From NCBI RefSeq assembly GCF_025822245.1, contig NZ_JACKTL010000053.1, positions 90,328-154,327 of the forward strand: a DNA stretch of 64,000 nucleotides, in the 5' to 3' direction. Each line of letters opens with the position of its first letter. Within the stretch, counting starts at the first letter, position 1. The notes beneath the pieces were generated by a model that saw only the letters and a list, made by a program, of their open reading frames with translations, did no database searches and was not told the origin of the DNA. The stretch comes from Mycolicibacterium hodleri. Lineage in GTDB: Bacteria; Actinomycetota; Actinomycetes; Mycobacteriales; Mycobacteriaceae. This document shows positions 1 through 9,088 of this stretch, in pieces. The position numbers and the translations under genes were made by a program.

Positions 1-903
1 GTCACCGTCGACCGGCAGTGCGGCTCCAGCCAGCAAGCGATTTCCTTTGGCGCGCAGGCCATCATGTCCGGTACCGCCGATCTGATCGTCGCGGGCGGCA
101 TGCAGAACATGAGCCAGATCCCAATCTCGTCGGCGATGATCGTCGGCGAGCAGTTCGGCTTCACCTCCCCGACCAACGAGTCGAAGAGTTGGCTGCACCG
201 CTACGGTGACCAGGAGATCTCGCAGTTCCGCGGCTCGGAGATGATCGCCGAGAAGTGGAATCTGTCGCGTGAGGCCATGGAGCAGTTTGCGCTGACCAGC
301 CACCAGCGCGCGCAGGAGGCCATCCGCGCGGGCTACTTCGAGAACGAGATCATCCCGGTGGACGGATTCGTCACCGACGAGGGACCGCGCGAGACGTCGC
401 TGGAGAAGATGGCCGGGCTCAAGACGCTCGTCGACGGCGGCCGGTTGACCGCGGCGATGGCCAGCCAGATCTCCGACGGTGCCAGCGCGGTGCTGATCGC
501 CTCCGAGCAAGCCGTCAAGGACCACGGGTTGACCCCGCGCGCCCGGATCCACCACGTCAGCGCCCGCGGCGCCGACCCGGTGTACATGCTGACCGGCCCG
601 ATCCCGGCGACGCACTATGCGCTGGAGAAGACCGGGCTGACGATCGAGGACGTCGACACCGTCGAGATCAACGAGGCCTTCGCGCCCGTCGTGATGGCGT
701 GGCTGCAGGAGACCGGCGCCGACCCCGCAAAGGTCAACCCGAGCGGCGGTGCGATCGCGCTCGGCCATCCGCTGGGGGCGACGGGGGCAAAGCTGTTCGC
801 GACGATGCTGAACACGTTGGAGCGCACCGGAGGTCGCTACGGTCTGCAGACGATGTGCGAGGGCGGCGGCACCGCCAACGTGACGATCATCGAGCGGCTC
901 TAG
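1..903 (+). CDS. fadA6: Acetyl-CoA acetyltransferase FadA6, 5'-truncated by window edge
   Basis: Thiolase of the steroid C/D-ring degradation branch, thought to act after IpdAB ring opening by thiolytic cleavage of the resulting CoA ester. The reading frame is open from base 1 and 300 residues are visible. The active-site cysteine is the 7th visible residue, in the CGSSQQA motif. The C-terminal GGAIALGHPLGATG histidine motif and a second cysteine in MCEGGG complete the thiolase catalytic set. Roughly 85-90 N-terminal residues lie outside the window. It is assigned as FadA6 (Rv3556c) rather than a generic thiolase by synteny, since the following genes match the M. tuberculosis KstR2 regulon order. 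FadA5 lies 8.5 kb downstream on the other strand and is a separate enzyme. Confidence 0.9.
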   Translation, partial: VTVDRQCGSSQQAISFGAQAIMSGTADLIVAGGMQNMSQIPISSAMIVGEQFGFTSPTNESKSWLHRYGDQEISQFRGSEMIAEKWNLSREAMEQFALTSHQRAQEAIRAGYFENEIIPVDGFVTDEGPRETSLEKMAGLKTLVDGGRLTAAMASQISDGASAVLIASEQAVKDHGLTPRARIHHVSARGADPVYMLTGPIPATHYALEKTGLTIEDVDTVEINEAFAPVVMAWLQETGADPAKVNPSGGAIALGHPLGATGAKLFATMLNTLERTGGRYGLQTMCEGGGTANVTIIERL

Positions 904-1045
904 GCCCTGCCCTCTTCCCCGACTGTGAACCTCACGGCGCTCTGAGCTCGTTTTTGCCGTCAGATTCCCACTCGCGGTGCCAGCGCCTGTGGACAACCAG
1001 CCGCGGGCCGTCGTCGCCGTCGGTGTCCGGCCCGATGATGCGGGC

Positions 1046-1960
1046 ATGCCCGCAGCACCCTGGCCATTCATCGGCGCCGAAGCCAGGTCGAGCGCCGTCG
1101 TCGCCGACCGTGCGATGCGCCGGGACTACGAGCAGCTCTATCCCGGCGTGTTCGTGCCCCGCGGTGCCGAGCCGTCGGCGCGACAGCGGGCGGAGGCGGC
1201 GTGGCTGTGGTCCAAGCGCCGCGGAGTCGTGGCGGGTCAGTCGGCCGCCGCACTGCTCGGCGTCAGGTGGGTGGACGGCCGCGCACCGGCTGAGTTGATA
1301 TACGACAACCGAAAGGCACCTTCGCAATTGGTCGTGCGAACCGAACGGCTGGCTGCCGGAGAGACGTTCGCGCTCGGATCGATGCGGGTCACCACCGCTG
1401 CCCGAACGGCATTCGACGTCGGCCGACACACCGCCTCGCGGGTGAGCGCGGTCCAGCGACTCGACGCACTCGCCAATGTCAGCGGCCTGACGGTGACCGA
1501 GGTCGACGCCGTCGCCGCCGCCCATCCAGGTGTCCGTGGCCTGCGGCGGCTGCGCAGCGTCCTTGCATTGGTGGACGGCGGCGCCGAGTCGCCGCAGGAG
1601 ACGGTCGCGCGATTGGCGCTCGTCGACGCCGGACTTCCAGCGCCGCGAACGCAGCTGCGGGTCTTCGGTGACGCCGGTGAGTTCATCGCGCGCCTCGACA
1701 TGGCCTACGGCGAGGCGAAGGTCGCGATCGAATACGACGGCGCGCAGCACTGGACGGACCCGGCCGTCCGCCAACGCGACATCGACCGGCACTTCGCGCT
1801 GGCGGAGCAGGGGTGGCTCGTCATCCGGGTCAGCCGGGACCTGCTCCGCTACCGTCGGCCCACCTATGTCGCCCGCGTCGAGGGCGCGCTGCGCGAGCGT
1901 GGCTTCGACCTCTCCGCGACTGTGAATCCCGTGACCGGTCAGCAGCGGTTGGCGTCGTGA
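1046..1960 (+). CDS. DUF559 / endonuclease-like domain protein (Rv3555c position)
   Basis: Protein of 304 residues whose C-terminal part resembles the DUF559 restriction-endonuclease-like fold: a KVAIEYDGAQHW segment followed by RQRDIDRHFALAEQGW and a hydrophobic strand (LVIRVS). The N-terminal part (WLWSKRRGVVAGQSAAALLG) resembles the helical regions of AbiEi-type or DUF4095-like mycobacterial proteins. The start at 1046 (MPAAPWPF) was preferred because the upstream extension to 977 has low-complexity, non-conserved character. It occupies the same slot as Rv3555c next to fadA6, so it is probably the orthologue. Its role in steroid metabolism, if any, is unknown. Confidence 0.75.
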   Translation: MPAAPWPFIGAEARSSAVVADRAMRRDYEQLYPGVFVPRGAEPSARQRAEAAWLWSKRRGVVAGQSAAALLGVRWVDGRAPAELIYDNRKAPSQLVVRTERLAAGETFALGSMRVTTAARTAFDVGRHTASRVSAVQRLDALANVSGLTVTEVDAVAAAHPGVRGLRRLRSVLALVDGGAESPQETVARLALVDAGLPAPRTQLRVFGDAGEFIARLDMAYGEAKVAIEYDGAQHWTDPAVRQRDIDRHFALAEQGWLVIRVSRDLLRYRRPTYVARVEGALRERGFDLSATVNPVTGQQRLAS

Positions 1961-1963
1961 GAT

Positions 1964-2863
1964 TCACACTCGTGCAGCGGCGTCGTCCTCGGTCTGCGAC
2001 TCGACGACCGTCTGTGACGGCGCGTTGCGCTCCCACAGCACCGCCCCGACGCATGCCGTCACCACCCACCCCGTGCCGACCGCGCCGCACCACGTAAGCA
2101 GTGCCATCGCAACACCGATCGGGCCGAGTTCCTCCCAGCCTGCGAGCACCGGCGGGAAGAGCCAACGCGAGCCGAGGGGTAGCACGACGCCGTCGATGAC
2201 CACCCCCGCGAGGCCGGCGAGCATCAGGTATTGGCGTCCCCGCCCGCCGTCCCTGACCAGCAGGGCCGGAGTCACCGACCAAAAGACCCACACCGGGATC
2301 AGTGACAACAGGAAGCGCACGACCCGCATCCCCGCGTGGTGGTCGCCGCCGAACGCGATGCGGTCGCGGAAGCCGATCATCACGAGGTACAGGGCGAACC
2401 ACAGCACGCCGCGCCACAGCCTGCCCGTCAACGGGAACTGTTCGCGACGCCAGGCCTTGGCGAACAAGCCGGCGATCATGATGCCCATCGGGATGCCCCA
2501 GACGAGGAAGCCCGCGACACCGAGGAAGGTCCAGCTGGAGCGCAATGCCGCCGAGTCCCCGAATGCCGAACGCACGTGGTCGGACGCGGGGTGCACCAAC
2601 CCCAGTTCGCGGATGATCAGCGTGCCGGGGCTGGCGTTGTCCGCGAATCCCCGCATGTAGCTGAAGCCCATGATCATCAGCGGGATGACGGTGGTGAACA
2701 GCTGCACCGACACCATCGCGCCCAGCGTGCCGCCCTCGATCTCGGTGTAGCGCGCGACGATCGCGGTGACGGGCCGTAACCGACGGGCCTCCGCCAGTCG
2801 CCGGTACTGCTCCGCAAGCCGCTGACGGCGCAGCCCGGTGTCCGATGGGGAGTCTTCACTCAT
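1964..2863 (-). CDS. YihY/virulence factor BrkB family membrane protein
   Basis: Polytopic inner-membrane protein of 299 residues. After a charged N-terminus (RRQRLAEQYRRLAEARR) there are about six hydrophobic segments, including VSVQLFTTVIPLMIMGFSYM, TFLGVAGFLVWGIPMGIMIAG, VLWFALYLVMIGF, LLSLIPVWVFWSVTPALLV and MALLTWCGAVGTGWVVTACV. This matches the YihY/BrkB (formerly 'ribonuclease BN') family, whose biochemical role is unsettled. The ATG at 2863 was chosen because the family-like sequence starts there and the upstream extension overlaps ipdC. Its stop lies only 3 bases from the convergent DUF559 gene. In M. tuberculosis the gene at this site is the ferredoxin fdxB (Rv3554), which is absent here. 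Confidence 0.8.
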   Translation of the reverse strand: MSEDSPSDTGLRRQRLAEQYRRLAEARRLRPVTAIVARYTEIEGGTLGAMVSVQLFTTVIPLMIMGFSYMRGFADNASPGTLIIRELGLVHPASDHVRSAFGDSAALRSSWTFLGVAGFLVWGIPMGIMIAGLFAKAWRREQFPLTGRLWRGVLWFALYLVMIGFRDRIAFGGDHHAGMRVVRFLLSLIPVWVFWSVTPALLVRDGGRGRQYLMLAGLAGVVIDGVVLPLGSRWLFPPVLAGWEELGPIGVAMALLTWCGAVGTGWVVTACVGAVLWERNAPSQTVVESQTEDDAAARV

Positions 2864-2907
2864 GACGGTCGTGACGCTACCCGCGGTACCTGAGCGCGCC
2901 CTGCAAG

Positions 2908-3969
2908 CTACGCCACGTAGCCGGAGGCGGCCTCGAGGTGCCTGATTGCGTCGGCGACGATCGCCGGCACCAGCTCCGCGCATGACGGCAGGTCGCCGAG
3001 GATGCCGGCCACCTGGCCCGACGCCAGCACGCCGGCGTCGGTGTTGCCGTCGACGAGTCCCGCCTTCAACAGCATCGGCGTGTTGGCCGCCATCACGATC
3101 TGCGACCACGTCAGTTCCTTGCCGCGGCGCATGGCGAGGCCGTCGGTGACGATCGAGCGCCACGTCATGCCGGACATCTTCTTGAACTTCTGGGCGTTCA
3201 GGACCGCCGCGGTGAAACCACGCACCGGCGAACCGCTTTCGAGCTTCTCGACGAGCCCGGTGCGCAGCACCCGGTGCGGCATGCCGTCCACGCGCTTGGA
3301 GACGACGGTGGCGTCGAAGGCCGAGTCGAGGTAGCGGCGCTTGACCTCGTCGGGCACGGTCGAGTCCGTCGTCAACAGGAAGCGCGTGCCCATCGCCACA
3401 CCCGCGGCGCCGTACGACAGGGCGGCGGCCAAACCACGGCCGTCGAAGAACCCGCCCGCCGCGATGACGGGGATGTCCACCGCGTCGAGCACCGACGGCA
3501 GCAGCAGCGTGGTGGCGACCGGACCGGTGTGGCCACCGCCCTCACCGCCCTGCACGATCACCGCGTCGGCGCCCCAGCCGGCGACCTTCTTCGCGTGCTT
3601 GGCGGCGCCGACCGACGGGATCACCACCACGCCGGCCTCTTTGAGCTTGGCGATCAGATCGGGCTTGGGGGCTAAGGCGAAGGAGGCGACTTTGACTCCT
3701 TCGCGGATCAGGAGGTCGACGCGCTCACCGGCGTCGCCCGCGTCGGCACGCATGTTGATGCCGAATGGTTTGTCCGTGGTGGCCTTGACCTTCGTCACGG
3801 CGGTGGCCAGCTCCTCGAGGGTCATCGTCGCGGAGGCGAGGATGCCGAGGCCGCCGGCGTTCGACGTCGCCGCGACCAGCCGGGCACCGGCCACCCAGCC
3901 CATGCCGGTCTGCACGACGGGATGTTCGATCCCGATCAGCTCGGTGAGCGGCGTCTTGAGGTGGCTCAC
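2908..3969 (-). CDS. ipdC: IpdC, flavin-dependent dehydrogenase of the steroid C/D-ring pathway
   Basis: Nitronate-monooxygenase-like (2-nitropropane dioxygenase) TIM-barrel flavoprotein of 353 residues. Diagnostic segments are the N-terminal HPVVQTGMGWVAGARLV with SNAGGLGIL, the FMN-phosphate region VIVQGGEGGGHTG, and VIAAGGFFDGRGLAAALSYGA with GVAMGTRFLLTTDS. By family knowledge and position this is IpdC (Rv3553), which acts on the hydroxylated indanone-propionyl-CoA intermediate ahead of EchA20 and IpdAB. The GTG start at 3969 overlaps the ipdB stop by four bases (GTGA), so it is the last gene of the coupled echA20-ipdA-ipdB-ipdC operon controlled by KstR2. Confidence 0.88.
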   Translation of the reverse strand: MSHLKTPLTELIGIEHPVVQTGMGWVAGARLVAATSNAGGLGILASATMTLEELATAVTKVKATTDKPFGINMRADAGDAGERVDLLIREGVKVASFALAPKPDLIAKLKEAGVVVIPSVGAAKHAKKVAGWGADAVIVQGGEGGGHTGPVATTLLLPSVLDAVDIPVIAAGGFFDGRGLAAALSYGAAGVAMGTRFLLTTDSTVPDEVKRRYLDSAFDATVVSKRVDGMPHRVLRTGLVEKLESGSPVRGFTAAVLNAQKFKKMSGMTWRSIVTDGLAMRRGKELTWSQIVMAANTPMLLKAGLVDGNTDAGVLASGQVAGILGDLPSCAELVPAIVADAIRHLEAASGYVA

Positions 3970-4723
3970 GACCGGATCTCGCGATCGCGCAACGACTTCG
4001 GGTCGATCACCTCGCGGATCAGACGCAGTTCCTCGTCCGACGGCACGCGGGACACCTCGGCCTCGGCCAGCCCGTGCACCTCGAACGACGTGTTCTCGGC
4101 GACCTGGTCGGCCTCCACCCCGGGATGCAGCGACAGCGCGCGCATCCGATGGTCGGGGCCGTTGAAGTCGAAGACGCCGAGGTTGCTCACCACGCGGTAG
4201 ACGTTCGTGAACCGGTAGGCGGGATTGTCGGCGTCGACCTTGTCCCAGCCGATGCCGGAGACGATGTCGACCGAGTCGCAGAACACCCGCGGCGAGTGCG
4301 CGCCGACCCAGTAGCTGGTGGCGTGGTTGATGGTGTTGCCCGGTGCCCCGCGCACGCCGAACATTTGGCGTTTGGGCTGCTGGATCGGGCCGAACGCCGA
4401 CAGGTTCTGATTGCCGTAGCGGTCGATCTGATTGGCGCCCATCACGACGTGACGCCGGCCCCAGGTGAGCGTCTCGAAGACGCGGCCGAACGGCATCCAG
4501 CCCTCGATGGCGCCGGTGGCCCCCATCGCGGGCGTGTCCGCCAGGATGCGGGCCTCGCCGTCGGTCAGCAGGATGTCGGGGGAGAACGTCAGCCGCGCCA
4601 GGCGGGCACCGACGGATACCATGTTCGCCATTGGGCTGACCATGATTTCGCCTGCGTCCCGGAACAATTCGGCGCACGCGACGGCGCACACCTCGGCACG
4701 GGTCACGGCAGTCGTCTCGGCGG

Positions 4724-4727
<4 letters not shown>
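3966..4727 (-). CDS. ipdB: IpdB, beta subunit of COCHEA-CoA hydrolase
   Basis: CoA-transferase family I beta-like subunit, 253 residues (Rv3552 counterpart). It pairs with IpdA to open the last steroid ring (COCHEA-CoA), using a coenzyme-A-transferase fold as a hydrolase. Family-type segments visible are MVSPMANMVSVGARLARLTFSPDILLTDG, the glycine-rich ATGAIEGWMPFG, GANQIDRYGNQNLSAFG and RGAPGNTINHATSYWV. The ATG at 4727 overlaps the ipdA stop (ATGA), and the downstream ipdC start overlaps its own stop, so the subunits are translationally coupled. Expression should follow the KstR2 operator at 6388-6401. Confidence 0.9.
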
Positions 4728-5607
<880 letters not shown>

Positions 5608-5611
<4 letters not shown>

Positions 5612-6363
5612 TCTTTCCCCTTCGACGTTCCCGCGAATGCGTCCCGGTGTTCGTCCGCCACGCCGGCGAGGTTCAGTTCGAACGTAAAGCCCTGTTCCAT
5701 GCGGTAACTGGCGTTGACGCGCTGCACGTCGATCAGGTTCAGGGCCTCCTTCGCGGCCCGGATCACGCGGGTGTCCTTGACGGCGATGTCGCGGGCGACG
5801 CGCAGGGCGGCCTCGTCGAGGTCGGCGCGGGGCACCACCTCGTGCACGGAGCCGAACTGGTGCAGCGTGGCGGCGTCGACCGTCGCGGCGGTGAAGAACA
5901 ACCGGCGCATCATGTGTTGGGGCACCAGTCGCGAAAGATGCGTGGCCGCACCGAGTGCGCCGCGTTCCACCTCGGGAAGGCCGAACTTCGCGTCGTCGGA
6001 GGCGACGATCACGTCGGAGTTGCCGACCAGGCCGATGCCGCCGCCGACGCAGAACCCGTTGACCGCCGTGACGACGGGCACCTCGCACTCGTACACGGCG
6101 CGGAAGGCGTGGAAGCAGCCGCGGTTGGCGTCGATGAGCGCGGTGAAGCCCTCGGTGTTCTGCATCTCCTTGATGTCGACGCCGGCATTGAAGCCGCGCC
6201 CCTCGGCGCGGAGGATCACCACGTGGGTGTTCCTGTCACGCCCGGCAGCGGTGACGGCGTCGCCGAGCTCGAACCATCCGCGCGAGGGGATGGCGTTGAC
6301 GGGCGGGTAGTCGACGGTGACCGAGACGATGCCCGGCTCCACGGTCTTGGTGGTGATCGTCAT
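5608..6363 (-). CDS. echA20: Enoyl-CoA hydratase family protein EchA20
   Basis: Crotonase-fold protein of 251 residues (Rv3550 counterpart). It is credited with hydrolytic opening of steroid ring D (HIEC-CoA to COCHEA-CoA), one step before IpdAB. Crotonase features are the first oxyanion-hole region EGRGFNAGVDIKEMQ (about residues 54-68), the second oxyanion loop GFCVGGGIGLVGNSDVIVAS, and KFGLPEVERGALGAATHLSRLVP. An AGGAG ribosome-binding site sits 5 bases before the ATG at 6363. It is the first gene of the leftward ipd operon, with the KstR2 operator 25 bases upstream of the start. Confidence 0.92.
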
Positions 6364-6387
6364 ACCAACTCCTGGGGTGGCTACCTA

Positions 6388-6401
6388 AGCAAGCACTTGC
6401 T
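6388..6401. promoter_or_regulatory. KstR2 operator between echA20 and the SDR pair
   Basis: The bases AGCAAGCACTTGCT match the published KstR2 consensus AnCAAGnnCTTGnT at every fixed position. The site is an inverted repeat in the short divergent gap between echA20 and the Rv3549c-like SDR, the same position as in M. tuberculosis. It should repress both directions until the CoA thioester of the C/D-ring intermediate (HIP-CoA) relieves binding. It ends 3 bases before the -10 hexamer of the rightward promoter. Confidence 0.9.
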
Positions 6402-6404
6402 TGG

Positions 6405-6419
6405 TACGCTAGCACAGTG
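6405..6419 (+). promoter_or_regulatory. -10 element and leaderless start of the rightward SDR operon
   Basis: The hexamer TACGCT (6405-6410) fits the mycobacterial TANNNT -10 consensus. It lies six bases before the GTG start codon at 6417, the normal -10 to +1 distance. There is no Shine-Dalgarno sequence. Transcription probably starts on the G of GTG, giving a leaderless mRNA, a common arrangement in mycobacteria. Confidence 0.6.
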
Positions 6420-7187
6420 ACCGACCCGGCTGGAATCAATCTTCGACTCGCCGGCCGCGTGGTTCTGGTGACCGGCGGCGTTCGAGGGGTCGGTGCCGGC
6501 ATCAGCGCCGTATTCGCCGGTCAGGGGGCGACCGTCGTCACGTGCGCCCGCCGCGCCGTCGACGGTCTGCCCTACGAATTCATCCCCTGCGACGTCCGCG
6601 ACGACGATTCGGTCAAGGCACTCGTCGACGCGATCGTCGAGCGCCACGGCCGGCTCGACGTGGTGGTCAACAACGCGGGTGGTTCGCCGTACGTGCTCGC
6701 CGCCGACGCCTCGGCCAGGTTCAGCACGAAGATCGTCGAGCTGAACCTGCTGGCGCCGCTGTCGGTGTCGCACCACGCCAACGAGCACATGCAGAACCAG
6801 GAGAACGGTGGCTGCATCGTCAACGTCGCGAGTGTCAGCGGGCGCCGGCCGACGCCGGGGACCGCGGCCTACGGCGCGGCCAAGGCGGGCGTCGAAAGCC
6901 TCACCACCACGCTGGCCGTGGAGTGGGCGCCCAAGGTGCGGGTCAACTCGCTCGTCGTCGGCATGGTCGAGACGGAGCAGTCCGAACTCTTCTACGGCGA
7001 CGCCGAGTCGATCGCCGCGATCTCGGCCAACGTCCCGCTGGGGCGACTCGCCACCCCGGCCGACGTCGGCTGGGCGGCCGCGTTCCTGTCCAGCGACGTG
7101 GCGTCCTACATCAGTGGAGCATCACTCGAGGTGCACGGCGGCGGGGAACCGCCGCACTACCTCGCCACGACCAGTGCCATCAAATAA
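6417..7187 (+). CDS. SDR-family oxidoreductase (Rv3549c-like)
   Basis: Classical short-chain dehydrogenase/reductase of 256 residues. The Rossmann motif VTGGVRGVGAGISAVFAGQG is near residues 19-38, the NNAG motif is present (VVNNAGG), and the catalytic serine (VASVSG) and YGAAKAG Tyr/Lys pair are intact. The GTG start at 6417 is the only one consistent with the promoter just upstream. It lies in the KstR2-controlled divergent unit with echA20 and is followed 17 bases later by a second SDR. Its steroid-pathway substrate is not deducible; in M. tuberculosis the orthologous position is an uncharacterised SDR of the KstR2 regulon. Confidence 0.85.
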   Translation: MTDPAGINLRLAGRVVLVTGGVRGVGAGISAVFAGQGATVVTCARRAVDGLPYEFIPCDVRDDDSVKALVDAIVERHGRLDVVVNNAGGSPYVLAADASARFSTKIVELNLLAPLSVSHHANEHMQNQENGGCIVNVASVSGRRPTPGTAAYGAAKAGVESLTTTLAVEWAPKVRVNSLVVGMVETEQSELFYGDAESIAAISANVPLGRLATPADVGWAAAFLSSDVASYISGASLEVHGGGEPPHYLATTSAIK

Positions 7188-7204
7188 CCGAGGAGACAAC
7201 GTAC

Positions 7205-8110
7205 ATGGGCTTGCTTGACGGCCGGGTGGTCATCGTGACGGGATCCGGCGGCGGAATCGGACGGGCGCACGCGCTGGCCTTCGCCGCCGAGGGCGCGCGC
7301 GTCGTCGTCAACGACATCGGCGTCGGACTCGACGGTTCCCCCGCGGGTGGCGGCAGCGCCGCCCAAAGCGTGGTCGACGAAATCACCGCTGCGGGTGGCG
7401 AAGCCGTCACCAGCGGGGCCAACGTCGCCGACTGGTCTCAGGCCGAGGGACTCGTCCAGACCGCGGTGGACGCCTTCGGCGGACTCGACGTGCTGGTGAA
7501 CAACGCCGGCATCGTCCGGGATCGGATGTTCGCCAACACCAGCGAGGAGGAGTTCGACGCCGTCACCGCGGTGCACCTCAAAGGTCACTTCGCGACCATG
7601 AAGCACGCCGCGGCGTACTGGCGGGCGAAGTCGAAGGCGGGCGAGGCCGTGGATGCCCGAATCGTCAACACGAGTTCCGGCGCCGGACTGCAAGGCAGTG
7701 TGGGACAAGCCAATTACAGCGCGGCCAAGGCCGGCATCGCGGCTCTGACCCTGGTGGCGGCGGCCGAGATGGGCCGCTATGGCGTCACCGTCAACGCCAT
7801 CGCCCCCTCGGCGCGCACGCGGATGACCGAGACGGTGTTCGCCGAGATGATGTCCACTCAGGACGCCGCGTTCGACGCGATGGCCCCGGAGAACGTCTCA
7901 CCGCTCGTGGTGTGGCTGGGTAGCGTCGAATCCCGCGACGTCACGGGTCAGGTGTTCGAAGTCGAGGGCGGCGTCATCCGGGCGGCCGAGGGTTGGGCAC
8001 ACGGGCCGCAGGTCGACAAGGGTGCGCGCTGGGATCCCGCCGAGTTGGCCCCCGTCGTCACCGACCTGCTGGCCACGGCGCGGCCACCGGTCCCGGTCTA
8101 CGGCGCCTGA
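7205..8110 (+). CDS. SDR-family oxidoreductase (Rv3548c-like)
   Basis: Short-chain dehydrogenase of 301 residues, longer than classical SDRs. It resembles the (3R)-hydroxyacyl-CoA dehydrogenase domains of multifunctional beta-oxidation enzymes: VTGSGGGIGRAHALAFAAEG, a VVVNDIGV segment, NNAGIVRD, serine in NTSSGAG and YSAAKAG. The LVVWLGSVESRDVTGQVFEVEGG tail is typical of that subgroup. A GAGGAGA ribosome-binding site lies before the ATG at 7205. Its 3' end overlaps the convergent ddn-like gene by 13 bases. Likely role: NAD(P)-dependent oxidation of a hydroxyacyl-CoA intermediate in ring degradation. Confidence 0.85.
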   Translation: MGLLDGRVVIVTGSGGGIGRAHALAFAAEGARVVVNDIGVGLDGSPAGGGSAAQSVVDEITAAGGEAVTSGANVADWSQAEGLVQTAVDAFGGLDVLVNNAGIVRDRMFANTSEEEFDAVTAVHLKGHFATMKHAAAYWRAKSKAGEAVDARIVNTSSGAGLQGSVGQANYSAAKAGIAALTLVAAAEMGRYGVTVNAIAPSARTRMTETVFAEMMSTQDAAFDAMAPENVSPLVVWLGSVESRDVTGQVFEVEGGVIRAAEGWAHGPQVDKGARWDPAELAPVVTDLLATARPPVPVYGA

Positions 8111-8562
8111 GCGGGTTCGCACACCACCAGCGGAATCACCCGGTCGGTGGCGTCGCGGTACCCCTTGTACGGCGGGTACATCCTGATGAGCACCGGCCAG
8201 TAGCGGCGGCGTTCGTCGTCGGTGGCGTCGCGGGCCGTCATCGACAGGTGCTCGTCGCGGACTTGCACCCGCACATCCGGATTGGCCTTGAGGTTGAGGT
8301 ACCACGCCGGGTTGCCGTCGCGGCCGCCGAACGACGCTGGGAGAACCACCTTCTCGCCGTCGCGCAAGCAGAGGGTGGCGGTGGTTCGCGGCACGCCGGT
8401 CTTGCGACCGGTGGTGGTGAGGAGGGCCGCGGGGAACCACAGCAGCTTCGCACCCACCTTGCCGTTGGTGCGTTGGTACACCGCGATGTGGGCGCGCGAG
8501 AAGTACTTCAGCGCGAGCGCCAACGCCCCTGAGTTACGGATCTTCTCGGCGACGTCGACCAT
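8098..8562 (-). CDS. Deazaflavin (F420)-dependent nitroreductase family protein, Ddn paralogue 1
   Basis: Split-beta-barrel F420-binding protein of 154 residues from the Ddn/Rv3547 family. Family landmarks are LLTTTGRKTGVPRTT (F420-binding loop), WYLNLKANPDVRVQV and the C-terminal MYPPYKGYRDATDRVIPLVVCEP. These are close to the corresponding segments of M. tuberculosis Ddn. Family members reduce quinones using F420H2, and Ddn activates bicyclic nitroimidazoles. The next leftward gene is a second, clearly different copy, so this locus carries a tandem pair where M. tuberculosis has one ddn. Which copy is the functional Ddn is not decidable by eye. Confidence 0.85.
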   Translation of the reverse strand: MVDVAEKIRNSGALALALKYFSRAHIAVYQRTNGKVGAKLLWFPAALLTTTGRKTGVPRTTATLCLRDGEKVVLPASFGGRDGNPAWYLNLKANPDVRVQVRDEHLSMTARDATDDERRRYWPVLIRMYPPYKGYRDATDRVIPLVVCEPAQAP

Positions 8563-8601
8563 GGGCAGTACTTAGCCGGGACCGACCCACCGCAAACGTA
8601 C

Positions 8602-9078
8602 CTACGGGTCGCAGATGACGATCGGGATCTCGCGGTCGGTGTAGGACCGGTAGTTGACGAAGTCCGGATACATCGCGTCGAGCTTTGGCCAGTACTCCGC
8701 GCGTTCCTGCTCACTGGCGTCCCGCGCGGTCAGCGCGTGGACTCCGCCCTTGGTCTGGAAGGTGACCTTGGGGTTGGCCTTCAGGTTGAGGTACCACATC
8801 GGGTTGGTGGCCCGGCCGCCCTGAGACGCGACCAGCACGATGCGCTCACCTTCTTGGAGGAAGAGCAGGGGACTGTCGCGGGGTTCGCCCGACTTGCGGC
8901 CGATCGTCGTGAGGATGCCGACCTCGGTCCCCTTGAGGAACTTGTTGCCAATCTTGCCCTTGGTCTTCTTGAAGACGAAGGTCTGCGCCTTGGACATCCA
9001 CTTGATGGCGGTGCCGACCTTGGCCGAGTTGAGGCCTTCGATCTGCTTGGGGGTCAAGGGCCGGGACGGGTCTGTCAT
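8602..9078 (-). CDS. Deazaflavin (F420)-dependent nitroreductase family protein, Ddn paralogue 2
   Basis: Second Ddn-family protein, 158 residues from the ATG at 9078. It shows ILTTIGRKSGEPRDSPLLF, a VASQGGRATNPMWYLNLKANPKV core nearly identical to the M. tuberculosis Ddn segment, LTARDASEQERAEYWPKL and MYPDFVNYRSYTDREIPIVICDP. The preceding IKWMSKAQTFVFKKTKGK region also matches Ddn's membrane-associating N-terminal helix. By these segments it looks closer to Ddn than the neighbour at 8098-8562. It is separated from that neighbour by 39 bases and lies on the same strand as fadA5. A longer in-frame start at 9297 would overlap the NTF2-like gene and was not used. Confidence 0.87.
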   Translation of the reverse strand: MTDPSRPLTPKQIEGLNSAKVGTAIKWMSKAQTFVFKKTKGKIGNKFLKGTEVGILTTIGRKSGEPRDSPLLFLQEGERIVLVASQGGRATNPMWYLNLKANPKVTFQTKGGVHALTARDASEQERAEYWPKLDAMYPDFVNYRSYTDREIPIVICDP

Positions 9079-9088
9079 GGGTGGCACG

